Part shown: piece after piece, positions 36,963 through 46,536 of the stretch
Layout of the letters: every line of letters starts with the position of its first letter
Numbering within the stretch: position 1 is the stretch's first letter
Assembly (NCBI RefSeq): GCF_012911025.1
Contig: NZ_WUEI01000007.1
Location: forward strand, 1-64,000
Source of the DNA: Azoarcus sp. TTM-91
GTDB lineage: Bacteria; Pseudomonadota; Gammaproteobacteria; Burkholderiales; Rhodocyclaceae
DNA length: 64,000 nt
Direction: 5' to 3'
Translations under genes and position numbers: made by a program
Notes under the pieces: generated by a model
The model's database searches: none
The model's input: the letters and a program-made list of their open reading frames with translations, nothing else
What the model was told of the DNA's origin: nothing

Positions 36963-37478
36963 ATGAAGTGCCCTTTCTGCGACGACCCCAACACCCAGGT
37001 CACCGACACCCGTGAGAACGAGGACGGTGACGTGGTGCGTCGCCGCCGCCGCTGCGTGAAGTGCGACAAGCGCTTCACCACCTACGAGCGCATCGATCTC
37101 AAGATGCCGCACATCGTCAAACGCAACGGCAGCCGCAGCGAGTTCGACCACCGCAAGCTCACCGCCAGCATGCAGCTGGCGCTGCGCAAGCGGCCGGTGA
37201 CCACCGAAGACGTGGAAGCCGCGGTAGACCGCATCGAGGCCCGTCTGCTGTCACTGGGCGAGCCGGAAGTCCCCAGCGAGAAGATTGGCGAACTGGTGAT
37301 GAAGGAGCTGAAGAAGCTCGACAAGGTCGCCTACATCCGCTTCGCCTCGGTGTATCGCAACTTCGCCGACGTGGACGAGTTCGCCGAAGTCGTACGCGAA
37401 GTGCAGGCCAGACCCAAGCGCGGCCGCGGCAGCGGCCCGGCCACGCCAGACCCCGAACATGACCTTTTCGGCGGCTGA
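36963..37478 (+). CDS. nrdR: Transcriptional repressor NrdR
   Basis: A 171-residue repressor of ribonucleotide reductase genes. The zinc ribbon has CPFCDD and [13 protein letters not shown] within the first 45 residues, and the ATP-cone domain follows ([28 protein letters not shown]). The C-terminal tail is longer than the E. coli protein (149). No nrd genes or NrdR boxes were seen here. Its 3' end overlaps ribD by 20 bases. Confidence 0.96.
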   Translation: MKCPFCDDPNTQVTDTRENEDGDVVRRRRRCVKCDKRFTTYERIDLKMPHIVKRNGSRSEFDHRKLTASMQLALRKRPVTTEDVEAAVDRIEARLLSLGEPEVPSEKIGELVMKELKKLDKVAYIRFASVYRNFADVDEFAEVVREVQARPKRGRGSGPATPDPEHDLFGG

Positions 37479-38553
37479 TCACGCCGCGATGGCGCGCGCG
37501 CTGGCGCTCGCCGAGCAGGGCCTCGACACCACCACACCGAATCCCCGCGTCGGCTGCGTGCTGGTGCGCGACGGCGTCATCGTCGGCGAAGGCTGGCATC
37601 AGCGCGCCGGCGAGCCGCACGCCGAAATCCATGCACTGCGCATGGCCGGCGAAGCCGCCCGCGGCGCGACCGCCTACGTCACCCTGGAACCCTGCTCCCA
37701 CTTCGGCCGCACCCCGCCGTGCGCCGACGCGCTGGTGGACGCCGGCGTCGCCCGGGTGGTCGCGGCGATGGAAGACCCCAACCCGCTGGTCGCCGGCCGT
37801 GGCCTCGCCCGCCTGCGGGCCACCAGCATCATCGCCGAGAGCGGGCTGATGGAAGCCCAGGCGCGCGAGCTGAACATCGGCTTCGTCTCGCGCATGACCC
37901 GCGGCCGCCCCTGGGTGCGGCTGAAGGCCGCCAGCACCCTGGACGGCAAAACTGCACTGGAGAACGGCGTCAGCCAGTGGATCACCGGCGAAGCCGCGCG
38001 GCGCGACGGCCATCGCTGGCGTGCGCGCGCCTGTGCCATCCTGACCGGCATGGGTACCGTCAGGGAAGACGACCCCCAGCTCACCGTGCGCGACGTGCCC
38101 TGCGAACGCCAGCCGCTGCGCATCCTCATCGACGCCCGGCTGGAGCTCCCATCCACCGCGCGCCTGCTGGCGGGCCCGCCCATCCTGATCGCCACAGCCG
38201 GCGGCAATCCGATACGCGAGGCGGAACTGCGGGCCGCCGGCCACGAGGTTCTGGTGCTGCCGAACACGGCTGGCAAGGTGGATCTGCCGCAGCTTTTCCG
38301 CGCCCTCGGCGCGCGCAGCCTCAACGAAATCCACGTCGAAGCCGGCTTCAAACTCAATGGCTCGCTGCTGCGGGAAGGCTGTGTGGATGAGTTGCTGCTC
38401 TATCTCGCCCCCATGCTGGTCGGCGATGCCGCGCAGGGGCTATTCAACCTGGCGCCGCTGAGCGCGCTGGACCAGGCCCTGCGCCTGGACATCCGCGACC
38501 TGCGCCAAATCGGCGACGACTTCCGCCTGCTGGCGCGCCCGCGTCAGGTCTGA
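37459..38553 (+). CDS. ribD: Bifunctional riboflavin biosynthesis deaminase/reductase RibD
   Basis: A 364-residue enzyme of riboflavin synthesis. The N-terminal deaminase has [11 protein letters not shown], the zinc ligands HAEIHAL and [15 protein letters not shown] (residues 50-90). The C-terminal reductase begins near residue 150 ([17 protein letters not shown]). Both active sites are complete. The ATG at 37459 gives the standard [19 protein letters not shown] start and overlaps nrdR. Its 3' end overlaps the convergent moeB-like gene by ten bases. Confidence 0.95.
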   Translation: MTFSAADHAAMARALALAEQGLDTTTPNPRVGCVLVRDGVIVGEGWHQRAGEPHAEIHALRMAGEAARGATAYVTLEPCSHFGRTPPCADALVDAGVARVVAAMEDPNPLVAGRGLARLRATSIIAESGLMEAQARELNIGFVSRMTRGRPWVRLKAASTLDGKTALENGVSQWITGEAARRDGHRWRARACAILTGMGTVREDDPQLTVRDVPCERQPLRILIDARLELPSTARLLAGPPILIATAGGNPIREAELRAAGHEVLVLPNTAGKVDLPQLFRALGARSLNEIHVEAGFKLNGSLLREGCVDELLLYLAPMLVGDAAQGLFNLAPLSALDQALRLDIRDLRQIGDDFRLLARPRQV

Positions 38554-39308
38554 GCCCTCGCGCGCTCGGCGCACACCGGGCAAGCCGGATCACGCCCGAA
38601 GGACACGCTGCGCCAGTTCATGCCCAGGCTGTCGAGCAACAGCAGGCGACCATCCAGCGTAGTGCCACAGCCACTGAGCAGCTTCAGCGCCTCGGCCGCC
38701 TGGGTGGCGCCGACGATGCCGGTCAGCGGCGCGAACACGCCCATCACCGCGCAGCGCACCTCCTCCACATCCTCGCCTTCGGGGAACAGGCAGTGGTAGC
38801 AGGGCGCCTCCCGCTGACGCAGATCGAACACCGAGATCTGGCCATCGAAGCGGATCGCCGCGCCGGAAATCAGCGGCCGGGCATGGCGGGCACAGGCGCG
38901 GTTGATGGCATGACGGGTGGCGAAGTTGTCCGAACAGTCCAGCACCACGTCGGCGGCGGCCACCTCCGCCTCCAGCGCCTCACCCTGCAAGCGTAGCGCT
39001 CGTGTTTCCACCCGCGCCAGCGGATTCAGGCGATGCAGCGTATCCCGGCCGGACTCCACCTTGAGCCGCCCCACGCCTTCCGCGCTGTGCAGAATCTGCC
39101 GCTGGAGGTTGGTGAGGTCCACCGTGTCGTCGTCGGCCAACACCAGCGTGCCCACGCCAGCCGCGGCCAGATACATGGCCGCCGGCGACCCCAGGCCGCC
39201 AGCGCCGACGATCAGCGCGCGGGCGCCCAGGATGGCCTCCTGCCCCTCCACACCGATTTCAGGCAACAGGATGTGGCGGCTGTAACGCAGCAGTTGATCG
39301 TCGTTCAT
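38544..39308 (-). CDS. ThiF/MoeB/HesA family adenylyltransferase
   Basis: A 254-residue E1-like enzyme that adenylates the C-terminus of a small sulfur carrier (MoaD or ThiS). The opening LLRYSRHILLPEIGVEGQE, the nucleotide loop VGAGGLGSPAAMYLAAAGVG, and the zinc ligands CYHC and CPVC are all in place. MoeB and ThiF cannot be told apart confidently by eye; the molybdenum enzyme genes nearby make MoeB plausible. The start is the ATG at 39308. It closes a run with the hypothetical gene, ctpA, envC and gpmA, as in many betaproteobacteria. Confidence 0.88.
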   Translation of the reverse strand: MNDDQLLRYSRHILLPEIGVEGQEAILGARALIVGAGGLGSPAAMYLAAAGVGTLVLADDDTVDLTNLQRQILHSAEGVGRLKVESGRDTLHRLNPLARVETRALRLQGEALEAEVAAADVVLDCSDNFATRHAINRACARHARPLISGAAIRFDGQISVFDLRQREAPCYHCLFPEGEDVEEVRCAVMGVFAPLTGIVGATQAAEALKLLSGCGTTLDGRLLLLDSLGMNWRSVSFGRDPACPVCAERARAQT

Positions 39309-39371
39309 GACATCAGGAAATGAAAAAGGACCGCAGTGCGGTCCGAAGCTCTCCAACCCGGCGAAGCCGGC

Positions 39372-39818
39372 CTACTTGTAGCCCCGGAGATCCGGTGGCG
39401 TGGTGTCGTGATCGCCGTGAGGGTGGTGCTCCCAGGCATGCACATACACTTTGTGGGATTGCTTCAGCAGACGCTCCGGCGACCCCAGATTGCGCCGCTG
39501 CGTTTCCTCGCTGAAACGGATCAGCCAGCGACCCAGCTGCCAGCGCAAACCCTCGTCCAGCACTAACCCTTGAGCCCGCAGGCGGGCCTCCAAGCCCTGG
39601 AGGGAGTGCTCCAGCACCGAGTAGCTCACCAGCAGCTCAGCTGCGGCCCCACGTACTACCGTCACCCCCTGGAGCGCCGCGAGGACCGCAATCGCCTGTT
39701 CGCACTGCTGCGGCCAGCGGGGATGCAGCCGCAGCACCCGCCGCTTCAGCACGCCTCCGCCCGGCGCCGGATGATGGTGACGCCTGCCGGCCAGCTTGTA
39801 CGCCGTTTCCCTCAGCAT
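39372..39818 (-). CDS. Hypothetical protein, possible heavy-metal-associated-like fold
   Basis: A 148-residue protein I do not recognise. Residues about 25-90 (RVLRLHPRWPQQCEQAIAVL through LEARLRAQGLVLDEG) have the beta-alpha-beta rhythm of HMA ferredoxin-like domains but no CxxC metal motif. The C-terminal third is His-rich (SHKVYVHAWEHHPHGDHD) and could bind metal. The ATG at 39818 has GGAGG six bases upstream; the GTG just before it is too close. It lies 21 bases after ctpA and 63 bases before the moeB-like gene, so probably in their operon. Confidence 0.6.
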   Translation of the reverse strand: MLRETAYKLAGRRHHHPAPGGGVLKRRVLRLHPRWPQQCEQAIAVLAALQGVTVVRGAAAELLVSYSVLEHSLQGLEARLRAQGLVLDEGLRWQLGRWLIRFSEETQRRNLGSPERLLKQSHKVYVHAWEHHPHGDHDTTPPDLRGYK

Positions 39819-39839
39819 CACCCACCTCCATGAGCGCGA

Positions 39840-41201
39840 TTACTTCTTGTTCTGGACGATCTGCAGTCCCTTCAGCAGATTCACCGCCTGAGCCAGTTGG
39901 TAGTCGTCCTTGCCGGCCAGTTCGAAGCGCGGCGGCATGTCTTCGTCGTCGCCCTTGCCGTTGTTCTGCAGCAGGCGCTCGGCTTCCGGATCGCGGTCGT
40001 TGCCCAAGTGGCCCTGCAGGTCCGCCTCGCGCACACGACGGGCGGAACCGTTGGTGCTCTCCTCGACGACGATGTCCGGCTCTATGCCCTTGGCCTGGAT
40101 GGAGCGCCCCCCCGGCGTGTAGTAGCGCGCGGTAGTGAGCTTGATCGCGGTATTCGCATTCAGCGGAATGATGGTCTGCACCGAACCCTTGCCGAAGGTC
40201 TGGGTGCCCATCACCACCGCACGCTTGTGATCCTGCAGCGCACCGGCGACGATTTCAGAAGCGGAGGCAGAGCCGCCGTTCACCAGCACCACCATCGGCA
40301 GATCCTTGATGCTGGGCGGCAGGGACTTCAGGAAGTCGTCCCGGGTGCCGCGCAGGTAGTCTTCCGGTGCGGCGCGGTATTCGCGCTTGGCATCCTCGGT
40401 GCGGCCGTCTGTGGAGACGACCACCGTGTTGGCCGGCAGGAAGGCAGCGGCGACGCCGACCGCACCGTGCAGCAGGCCGCCCGGGTCGTTGCGCAGATCG
40501 AGCACCAGCCCCTTCAGCTGACCTTCCTTGACCAGCTTGTCCAGGTGCTGAACCAGCGAGGAGGCGGTGTTCTCCTGAAACTGGGCGACACGCACGTAGC
40601 CATAGCCGGGTTCGACGATCTTGGACTTGACGCTCTGCACCTTGATGACTTCACGCGTCAGCGTGATCACCACCGGCCGGTTCTCGCCCTTGCGCATGAT
40701 GGTGAGTGTGATGTCGGTCTTGGGCTTGCCGCGCATGCGCTTGACCGCATCGTTCAGGCTCATGCCCTTGACCGGGGTGTCATCCAGCTTGACGATGAGG
40801 TCGCCCGCCTTGACGCCGGCGCGGAAAGCCGGCGTGTCTTCGATCGGCGAGATGACCTTGACGAAGCCGTCCTCGGTGCCAACCTCGATGCCGAGGCCCC
40901 CGAACTCGCCCTGGGTGCCGACCTGCAGATCCTTGAAGGCCTCCGCGTCCAGGTAGGCGGAGTGGGGATCCAGCCCGGACAGCATGCCGCTGATCGCCTG
41001 GGTGATCAGCTTCTTGTCCTCGACCGGCTCGACGTAGCCCTGCTTGATCGCGTTGAACACGTCGGCGAAGGCGCGCAGTTCTTCCACCGGTAGCGGCGCC
41101 GGCGTGACCTTGTCGGCGTTGGCGGAGAAATTGAGGCTGATCATCACCCCGGCGAAAACGCCGGTCATCACCAGGCCGACTTGCTTCAGCTTGCTGCGCA
41201 T
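39840..41201 (-). CDS. ctpA: Carboxy-terminal processing protease (S41 family)
   Basis: A 453-residue periplasmic serine protease. A signal anchor lies at residues 5-30, a PDZ domain at about 85-170 (FVKVISPIEDTPAFRAGVKAGDLIVKLDD), and the S41 catalytic Ser is in NGGSASASEIVAGAL near 310 with the Lys in TFGKGSVQT near 335. The start is the ATG at 41201 (MRSKLKQVG), preceded by GGAG; longer in-frame versions lack this. Family members trim envelope or cell-wall enzymes. Between envC and the hypothetical gene in one operon. Confidence 0.94.
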   Translation of the reverse strand: MRSKLKQVGLVMTGVFAGVMISLNFSANADKVTPAPLPVEELRAFADVFNAIKQGYVEPVEDKKLITQAISGMLSGLDPHSAYLDAEAFKDLQVGTQGEFGGLGIEVGTEDGFVKVISPIEDTPAFRAGVKAGDLIVKLDDTPVKGMSLNDAVKRMRGKPKTDITLTIMRKGENRPVVITLTREVIKVQSVKSKIVEPGYGYVRVAQFQENTASSLVQHLDKLVKEGQLKGLVLDLRNDPGGLLHGAVGVAAAFLPANTVVVSTDGRTEDAKREYRAAPEDYLRGTRDDFLKSLPPSIKDLPMVVLVNGGSASASEIVAGALQDHKRAVVMGTQTFGKGSVQTIIPLNANTAIKLTTARYYTPGGRSIQAKGIEPDIVVEESTNGSARRVREADLQGHLGNDRDPEAERLLQNNGKGDDEDMPPRFELAGKDDYQLAQAVNLLKGLQIVQNKK

Positions 41202-41256
41202 AAGGACTCCATCGGGGCGCGTCCCGGCCTTCCGGGCCGCATCTTCGTTCGTTTCG

Positions 41257-42567
41257 TCAGTTGAGCCTGACCCACAGCATCGGGTCCAGCGGCCGGCCCT
41301 GATGACGGATTTCAAAGTATAAACCTGATTCCGCAACGCCCCCGCTGGCCCCCACGCTGGCAATTGCGTCGCCACCGCCCACCTTGTCGCCGACTTCCTT
41401 CAGCAGGGCATCGTTGTTGCCGTAAACCGAAAGGTAGTCACCGCCGTGGTCGATGATGAGCAGATTGCCGTAGCCACGCAACCAGTCGGAGAAGACCACT
41501 TCGCCGCCCGCAACCGCGCGCACCTCGCTGCCGTTGCCGGCGCGGATGAAGACGCCCTTCCAGGTGGTGCCGCCTTCGGCCCTTGGAGCACCGAAGCGTC
41601 CCACCAGTTCTCCCCGCACCGGGAATCTGAGCTGGCCGCGCAACTGCGCAAAACTGACGCCGGTGGGCGTGGCTCCAGCGGCATGGCGGACCTCGCCCAC
41701 CACCGGTTCGGAGCGGCGCGGCGTCTGGCTGCCTTGAGATGGAGGGCTGGCCGCGGCAGCCGCCGCCCGCTCGCGCGCGGCCTGCTGCTCGGCGGCACGG
41801 CGTGCTGCGGCCTGGCGCGCCGCCGCTTCACGGGCGCGCTGTACCAGGGTATCGATGAGCCGGCCCAGGCGCTGCTCGTCCTGACGCAGGGCACTCACCT
41901 CTTTCTGCTGGGTCTTCAGTTGATCGGAAATCAGCGCCAGGGCCTGCTTGCGGGTTTCATGGACCGAGGCCAGCTCGGCCTGCCGTGCCTGCTGCTCCGC
42001 CGCCAGTGCGACGACGCGGTCGCGGCGCTGGCCGATCTCGGCCGCGCGCATCGCCTTTTCCTTGAGATCCGCGCGCAGGGATTCGATCAGCCCCAGGCGG
42101 GCGCGACCAAGGTGTTCCAGGTAATGGGCATCGCGGGCGAGCTGGTTGGGATCGCGCGCCGACAGCAGCGGCGCCACGCCATCGGCGGCGCCATGCATAT
42201 AGTGCCGCCGCAGCCACTCCGCCAGTTCGTCCTGGCGGGCGGCGATGCGCCCTTCGACTTCCCGCTGCTCGGCTTCCAGCAGCGCCAGTTTGCGCTCGGC
42301 ATCCGCCTTCTCGCCCCCCAGCCGGCGCACCTCACGCTCCACCCGGGACACGGCCCGCTCGGCTTCCGCCAGCGCGGTGGCCGCGCCGGAGCGGGACGCC
42401 TCGGTCTGCGCCATGTCCTTCTGCAACTCGCGGATGCGGCGCTTCAGGTCGTCCAGGTCGGAGCGCTTCTCGGCCAGGTCGCCCGCCTGCTGCGCCAGCG
42501 CCGGCCAGGCGAGCGACACCGCCACTGCAACCAGCAGGCAGCGCAGTACGCGGCGTGATGTCCTCAT
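41257..42567 (-). CDS. envC: Murein hydrolase activator EnvC
   Basis: A 436-residue periplasmic protein that switches on the amidases splitting septal peptidoglycan. A signal peptide ending WPALAQQ is followed by a long coiled coil (about residues 27-250) and a C-terminal LytM/M23 domain (from about 310). As in E. coli EnvC the LytM domain is degenerate: the first zinc ligand region reads GGTTWKGVFIRA, without the His of active enzymes. It is therefore an activator, not a hydrolase. It lies 17 bases after gpmA. Confidence 0.93.
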   Translation of the reverse strand: MRTSRRVLRCLLVAVAVSLAWPALAQQAGDLAEKRSDLDDLKRRIRELQKDMAQTEASRSGAATALAEAERAVSRVEREVRRLGGEKADAERKLALLEAEQREVEGRIAARQDELAEWLRRHYMHGAADGVAPLLSARDPNQLARDAHYLEHLGRARLGLIESLRADLKEKAMRAAEIGQRRDRVVALAAEQQARQAELASVHETRKQALALISDQLKTQQKEVSALRQDEQRLGRLIDTLVQRAREAAARQAAARRAAEQQAARERAAAAAASPPSQGSQTPRRSEPVVGEVRHAAGATPTGVSFAQLRGQLRFPVRGELVGRFGAPRAEGGTTWKGVFIRAGNGSEVRAVAGGEVVFSDWLRGYGNLLIIDHGGDYLSVYGNNDALLKEVGDKVGGGDAIASVGASGGVAESGLYFEIRHQGRPLDPMLWVRLN

Positions 42568-42584
42568 CTGGCGAAGCGGGAAAG

Positions 42585-43334
42585 TCAGGCCTTGGCCTTG
42601 CCCTGGCTGGCAACCGCAGCCTGGGCGGCGCGGATGGTCTCTTCGTCGGCGAGGTAGTAGTGCTTCACCGGCTTGAGGTTGGCATCCAGTTCATAGACCA
42701 GCGGCTGGGCAGTCGGAATGTTGAGGGCGACGATGTCGTCGTCGGAAATCCCGTCCAGGTACTTGATCAGCGCACGCAGACTGTTGCCGTGGGCAGCGAC
42801 CAGGATGCGGCGGCCGGCCAGAATCTGTGGCACGACCACCGTTTCCCAGTAAGGCACCACGCGCGCCACCGTGTCCTTCAGGCATTCGGTGCGCGGAAAC
42901 TGGGCCTTGGGCAGGCCGGCGTAGCGCGGGTCATCCACGGTGAGGCGCTCGTCGCCTTCGGGCAGCGGGTCGGGCGGAGTGTCGTAGGAGCGGCGCCACA
43001 CCAGCACCTGCTCGTCACCGAAGCGGGCAGCAGTCTCGGCCTTGTTCAGGCCCTGCAGCGCACCGTAGTGGCGCTCGTTGAGACGCCAGGAATGCTCAAC
43101 CGGCAGCCACAGGGAATCCAGTTCTTCCAGCACGATGTTCAAGGTCTTGTTCGCGCGCTTCAGCACCGAGGTGAAGGCGAGATCGAAGCCATAGCCCTCG
43201 GCCTTCAGCAGCTTGCCCGCGCGATGCGCTTCTTCCGTACCCTGCTCGGTAAGGTCTACATCGGTCCAGCCGGTGAAGCGGTTTTCCTTGTTCCAGGTGG
43301 ATTCGCCATGGCGAAGCAGAACGATCTTGTACAT
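42585..43334 (-). CDS. gpmA: 2,3-bisphosphoglycerate-dependent phosphoglycerate mutase
   Basis: A 249-residue glycolytic enzyme interconverting 3- and 2-phosphoglycerate. The phosphohistidine is His9 in [18 protein letters not shown], and the second active histidine is in [17 protein letters not shown] near residue 180. The length fits GpmA exactly. First gene of the gpmA-envC-ctpA run. It is divergent from the ArsR-family gene, with an AT-rich stretch near 43424-43436 between them. Confidence 0.97.
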   Translation of the reverse strand: MYKIVLLRHGESTWNKENRFTGWTDVDLTEQGTEEAHRAGKLLKAEGYGFDLAFTSVLKRANKTLNIVLEELDSLWLPVEHSWRLNERHYGALQGLNKAETAARFGDEQVLVWRRSYDTPPDPLPEGDERLTVDDPRYAGLPKAQFPRTECLKDTVARVVPYWETVVVPQILAGRRILVAAHGNSLRALIKYLDGISDDDIVALNIPTAQPLVYELDANLKPVKHYYLADEETIRAAQAAVASQGKAKA

Positions 43335-43461
43335 GTGGGGATCGAGTCCGGTTTAGGGGTTTGAACGGGGATGACGGCCCGGGCGGCAACCATGCGGCGC
43401 CAGCCGAGCAAGACCGCGGCGCGATATTTTATACTAACGGTTTTGCCCGCCCGGCCTTCAC

Positions 43462-43788
43462 GTGAACAAAGAAGACATCTTCGAGCTGATAGACAAGCAC
43501 GAGCACATCGAGATGGCCGCCCGGGCGCTGAAGGCGATCGCCCATCCACTGCGGCTGAAGATCCTGTGCGTGCTGGGCGAAGGCGAGGTCTGCGTGCAGG
43601 ACATCGTCGAAGCGGTGGGCACCTCGCAAAGCAACATCTCGCAACATCTGGCCATCCTGCGCGACAAGGGCGTACTCCAGACGCGCAAGGATGCCAACCG
43701 GGTCTATTACCGTGTGGGCGACCAACGCACCCTGCAACTCATCGTGCTCATGCGCGAGGTCTTCTGCGGCGTGCCGCCCAGGCATTGA
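43462..43788 (+). CDS. ArsR-family transcriptional regulator
   Basis: A 108-residue winged-helix repressor. The DNA-binding part reads HPLRLKILCVLGEGEVCVQDIVEAVGTSQSNISQHLAILRDKGVL (residues 28-72), the ArsR pattern. The metal motif ELCVCDL is not intact (EGEVCVQDI has one Cys), with another Cys near the C-terminus, so the effector may be a sulfur species or oxidant rather than arsenic. Neighbouring rhodanese and glutaredoxin genes suit that. Starts at GTG 43462. A candidate -10 TATACT is at 43430-43435. Confidence 0.88.
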   Translation: MNKEDIFELIDKHEHIEMAARALKAIAHPLRLKILCVLGEGEVCVQDIVEAVGTSQSNISQHLAILRDKGVLQTRKDANRVYYRVGDQRTLQLIVLMREVFCGVPPRH

Positions 43789-43831
43789 GCCCGTCCATCG
43801 ATTTTCCCAACCCAACCGGAGCGACGTTTTG

Positions 43832-44248
43832 GTGGAATTCCTGCAACAGAACTGGTACTGGGCCGCCCTGGCGGTGGCCAGCGGCGCTTGGCTGCTCGTG
43901 GAAACCGTGCGCAGCGGCAACAACAAGGCGCAACTCTCGCCGGTCCAGGCCACGCTGCTGATCAACCGCGAAGACGCCATCGTCGTCGATGTGCGGGATC
44001 AGGGCGAATATGCCGCCGGCCACATCGCCGGCTCCCGCCACATCCCCGCGGGCGAACTGGAACGGCGCAGTGGCGAACTCGACAAGTTCAAATCGCGTCC
44101 AATCATCCTCTGCTGCGCCACCGGCAACCGCTCGGCTGGCGCGCTGGCCCAATTGCGCAAAGCCGGTTTCGAGAAGGTGTACAACCTGCGCGGCGGCATC
44201 ATGGAATGGGAGAAGGCAGGCCAGCCGCTGAGCCGCAAGAGGAAATGA
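43832..44248 (+). CDS. Membrane-anchored rhodanese-domain protein
   Basis: A 138-residue protein with one N-terminal membrane helix (about residues 6-24) and a rhodanese domain: VVDVRDQGEYAAGHIAGSRHIP, then the active loop CCATGNRS with the catalytic Cys near 95. Rhodaneses move sulfane sulfur to acceptors such as cyanide or thioredoxin. The likely start is the GTG at 43832 with CGGAG ten bases upstream; a TTG directly before it is possible. It resembles E. coli YibN and, as there, is followed by a glutaredoxin gene and secB. Confidence 0.87.
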   Translation: MEFLQQNWYWAALAVASGAWLLVETVRSGNNKAQLSPVQATLLINREDAIVVDVRDQGEYAAGHIAGSRHIPAGELERRSGELDKFKSRPIILCCATGNRSAGALAQLRKAGFEKVYNLRGGIMEWEKAGQPLSRKRK

Positions 44249-44250
44249 CC

Positions 44251-44520
44251 ATGCCCCACATCCGCATGTACGCTACCGGCACCTGTCCCTATTGCCATCG
44301 CGCGGAGCACCTGCTTCGCAGCAAGGGGGTGGGCGACGAACTGGAACTGATCCGGGTGGACATCGACCCCTCCCGCCGTGCAGAAATGATGCAACTCAGC
44401 GGCCGGCGCACGGTTCCGCAGATCTTCATCGGCGATTACCATGTCGGCGGCTGCGACGACCTGCACGACCTCGACCACCGGGGCGGCCTGGATCCACTGC
44501 TTCAAGGCCAGGGGGCCTGA
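44251..44520 (+). CDS. grxC: Glutaredoxin 3
   Basis: An 89-residue dithiol glutaredoxin that reduces disulfides with glutathione. The active site is CPYC at residues 12-15, and TVPQIFIGDYHVGGCDDL near 51 is the cis-proline and glutathione-binding part. The ATG at 44251 has AGAGG eight bases upstream; the ATG at 44245 overlapping the rhodanese stop is too close to that site. The yibN-grxC-secB order matches that of other proteobacteria. Confidence 0.94.
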   Translation: MPHIRMYATGTCPYCHRAEHLLRSKGVGDELELIRVDIDPSRRAEMMQLSGRRTVPQIFIGDYHVGGCDDLHDLDHRGGLDPLLQGQGA

Positions 44521-44583
44521 GCCCTCCGGCATCCCGCTGTAACAATCATCTTCACCAAAACACCACCGAGCAGGCTTTCCGAA

Positions 44584-45045
44584 ATGACCGAAAACGCGCA
44601 ACCCGTATTCTCCATCGAGAAGATCTACGTGAAGGATCTCTCCCTCGAGGTCCCCAACGCCCCGCAGGTCTTCCTCGAGCGCGAGACGCCGCAGATCAAC
44701 GTGCAGCTGCGCACCGAAGGCAAGGGCATCAACGACGGCCTGTTCGAGATCGTGCTGACCGTGACCGTGTCGGCCGAGCTGCCGGAATCCAAGACGGTGT
44801 TCCTGGTCGAAGTGGCCCAGGCAGGCGTGTTCCAGATCCGCAACATCCCGCAGGAAGACCTGGAGCCGGTGATGATGGTCGGCTGCCCCAACATTCTTTT
44901 CCCTTATGCCCGCGAGGCGGTTTCCGACGCGATCACCCGCGCCGGCTTCCAGCCGGTGGTGCTGGCGCCGGTGAACTTCGACGCCCTCTACCAGCAGCAG
45001 CGCGAGCAAGCCGCTGCCCAGCCGGGCGAGGTCCCGGTCCAGTAA
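44584..45045 (+). CDS. secB: Protein-export chaperone SecB
   Basis: A 153-residue tetrameric chaperone that holds preproteins unfolded for SecA. Sequence is typical throughout (FSIEKIYVKDLSLEVPNAPQVF at the start, ILFPYAREAVSDAITRAGFQPVVLAPVNFDALY near 100). It lies between grxC and an SH3 protein and gpsA, the usual secB-gpsA neighbourhood. Confidence 0.97.
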   Translation: MTENAQPVFSIEKIYVKDLSLEVPNAPQVFLERETPQINVQLRTEGKGINDGLFEIVLTVTVSAELPESKTVFLVEVAQAGVFQIRNIPQEDLEPVMMVGCPNILFPYAREAVSDAITRAGFQPVVLAPVNFDALYQQQREQAAAQPGEVPVQ

Positions 45046-45055
45046 GGACGTTGCT

Positions 45056-45508
45056 ATGATCGCTTCCCGCCTGCGCCTCTCTCTCGGACTCGGCCTGGCG
45101 CTCGCCTGCGCCAGCCCGCTCGCCCAGGCCATCGAGTTCCGCTCGGTCGCCGCGCCGGCCATCCTCTACGACTCCCCATCCAACCAAGGCAAGCGGCTGT
45201 TCATCGTCGCCCCCGGTACGCCGGTGGAGGTCGTGGTGGCGCTGGACAAATGGGTGAAGGTGCGCGATCCGGCGGGAGCGATCAACTGGATAGAACGGGG
45301 CGCGCTGAGCGACAAGCGCACGCTGATGGTCACCGCCCCGCGCACCCTGGTGCGCCAGCACGCCTCCGAGGAGGCCCCGCCGGCCTTCGAGGCGGTGCGC
45401 GACCTCGTGCTCGAACTCGTGGAAGCGCCCGCCAACGGCTGGGTGAAGGTCCGCCACCAGGACGGCGCCAGCGGCTACATCCGCGTCGGCGAAGTCTGGG
45501 GGCTGTGA
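45056..45508 (+). CDS. Periplasmic SH3-domain protein
   Basis: A 150-residue exported protein. A signal peptide ending AQAIEFRS is followed by two bacterial SH3-like repeats (about 30-75 and 90-150; KWVKVRDPAGAINWIERG and GWVKVRHQDGASGYIRVGEVWGL). Such domains bind cell-wall peptides or proteins. It stands ten bases after secB and five before gpsA, so it is part of that operon. Role unknown. Confidence 0.8.
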   Translation: MIASRLRLSLGLGLALACASPLAQAIEFRSVAAPAILYDSPSNQGKRLFIVAPGTPVEVVVALDKWVKVRDPAGAINWIERGALSDKRTLMVTAPRTLVRQHASEEAPPAFEAVRDLVLELVEAPANGWVKVRHQDGASGYIRVGEVWGL

Positions 45509-45513
45509 GCCGG

Positions 45514-46497
45514 ATGCGAATAGCTGTATTCGGTGCCGGCGCCTGGGGCACCGCCCTCGCCCAGGCCTTCTCCTCCGCCCATGAAACCACCTTGTGGGCG
45601 CGCAATTCCGAACATATCGACGCCATGCGGCAGTCGGGCGAGAACGCCCGCTACCTGCCCGGCATTCCACTGTCACCGGCGCTGTCGCTGAGCGCGGATT
45701 TCGCCGCGACGGCCACCGGCGCCGATCTGCACCTCGTCGTCACCCCGCTCTCCGGCCTGCGCACCACGGTCAGAACGCTGCGCCAGCTGCAACCGGACAC
45801 GCCGCTGCTGTGGGCCTGCAAGGGCCTGGAGGCCGGCACCGGCAAGCTGCCGCATGAGATCGTCACCGAAGAACTGGGCGCGGACGCGGCCTGCGGCGTG
45901 CTCACAGGCCCCAGCTTCGCCGCCGAGGTCGCCCGCCAGCAACCCACTGCGGTAACGCTGGCAGCGGCAGATGCGGCCTTCGCCGAGTTCTGGGTCAACC
46001 AGCTGCACCAGCCGCTGCTGCGCATTTACGGCAATACCGACCTCGTTGGCTGCGAGATCGGCGGCGCGGTCAAGAACGTCATGGCCATCGCCGCCGGCGT
46101 GTCCGACGGCATGGGTTTCGGCCTCAATGCCCGCGCCGCGCTCATTACCCGCGGGCTCGCGGAGATCGCCCGCCTGGGTGCCGCCCTCGGCGGCCGCCCG
46201 GATACGCTGATGGGCCTGGCCGGCATGGGCGATCTCATCCTCACCTGCACTGGCGACCTCTCGCGCAACCGCCGCGTTGGCCTGGCGCTGGCTGCCGGCA
46301 AGACCCTGGACGAAATCCTGCGCGAGCTCGGCCATGTCGCCGAGGGCGTGTCCACCGCGCGCGAAGTCGTCGGCCTGGCTGGCCGGCTGGGCGTGGAGAT
46401 GCCGATCTGCGAGGCGGTCCATGGCCTGCTGCACGACGGACTGGTCGCCCGCGAGGTGGTGGAACAGTTGCTGTCCCGCGATCCCAAGCACGAGTAA
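45514..46497 (+). CDS. gpsA: NAD(P)H-dependent glycerol-3-phosphate dehydrogenase
   Basis: A 327-residue enzyme making sn-glycerol 3-phosphate for phospholipids. The Rossmann loop is VFGAGAWGTALAQAFS at the N-terminus; the catalytic Lys is in CEIGGAVKNVMAIAAGVSDGMGFGLNARAALITRG near residue 190. The ATG at 45514 gives the normal start; a GTG at 45505 overlapping the previous stop is a possible alternative. Last gene of the operon, convergent with trmL. Confidence 0.96.
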   Translation: MRIAVFGAGAWGTALAQAFSSAHETTLWARNSEHIDAMRQSGENARYLPGIPLSPALSLSADFAATATGADLHLVVTPLSGLRTTVRTLRQLQPDTPLLWACKGLEAGTGKLPHEIVTEELGADAACGVLTGPSFAAEVARQQPTAVTLAAADAAFAEFWVNQLHQPLLRIYGNTDLVGCEIGGAVKNVMAIAAGVSDGMGFGLNARAALITRGLAEIARLGAALGGRPDTLMGLAGMGDLILTCTGDLSRNRRVGLALAAGKTLDEILRELGHVAEGVSTAREVVGLAGRLGVEMPICEAVHGLLHDGLVAREVVEQLLSRDPKHE

Positions 46498-46536
46498 GCC
46501 GAGAGCGAGGGCTCAGACAGCGCCTCGCCTTCCAAC

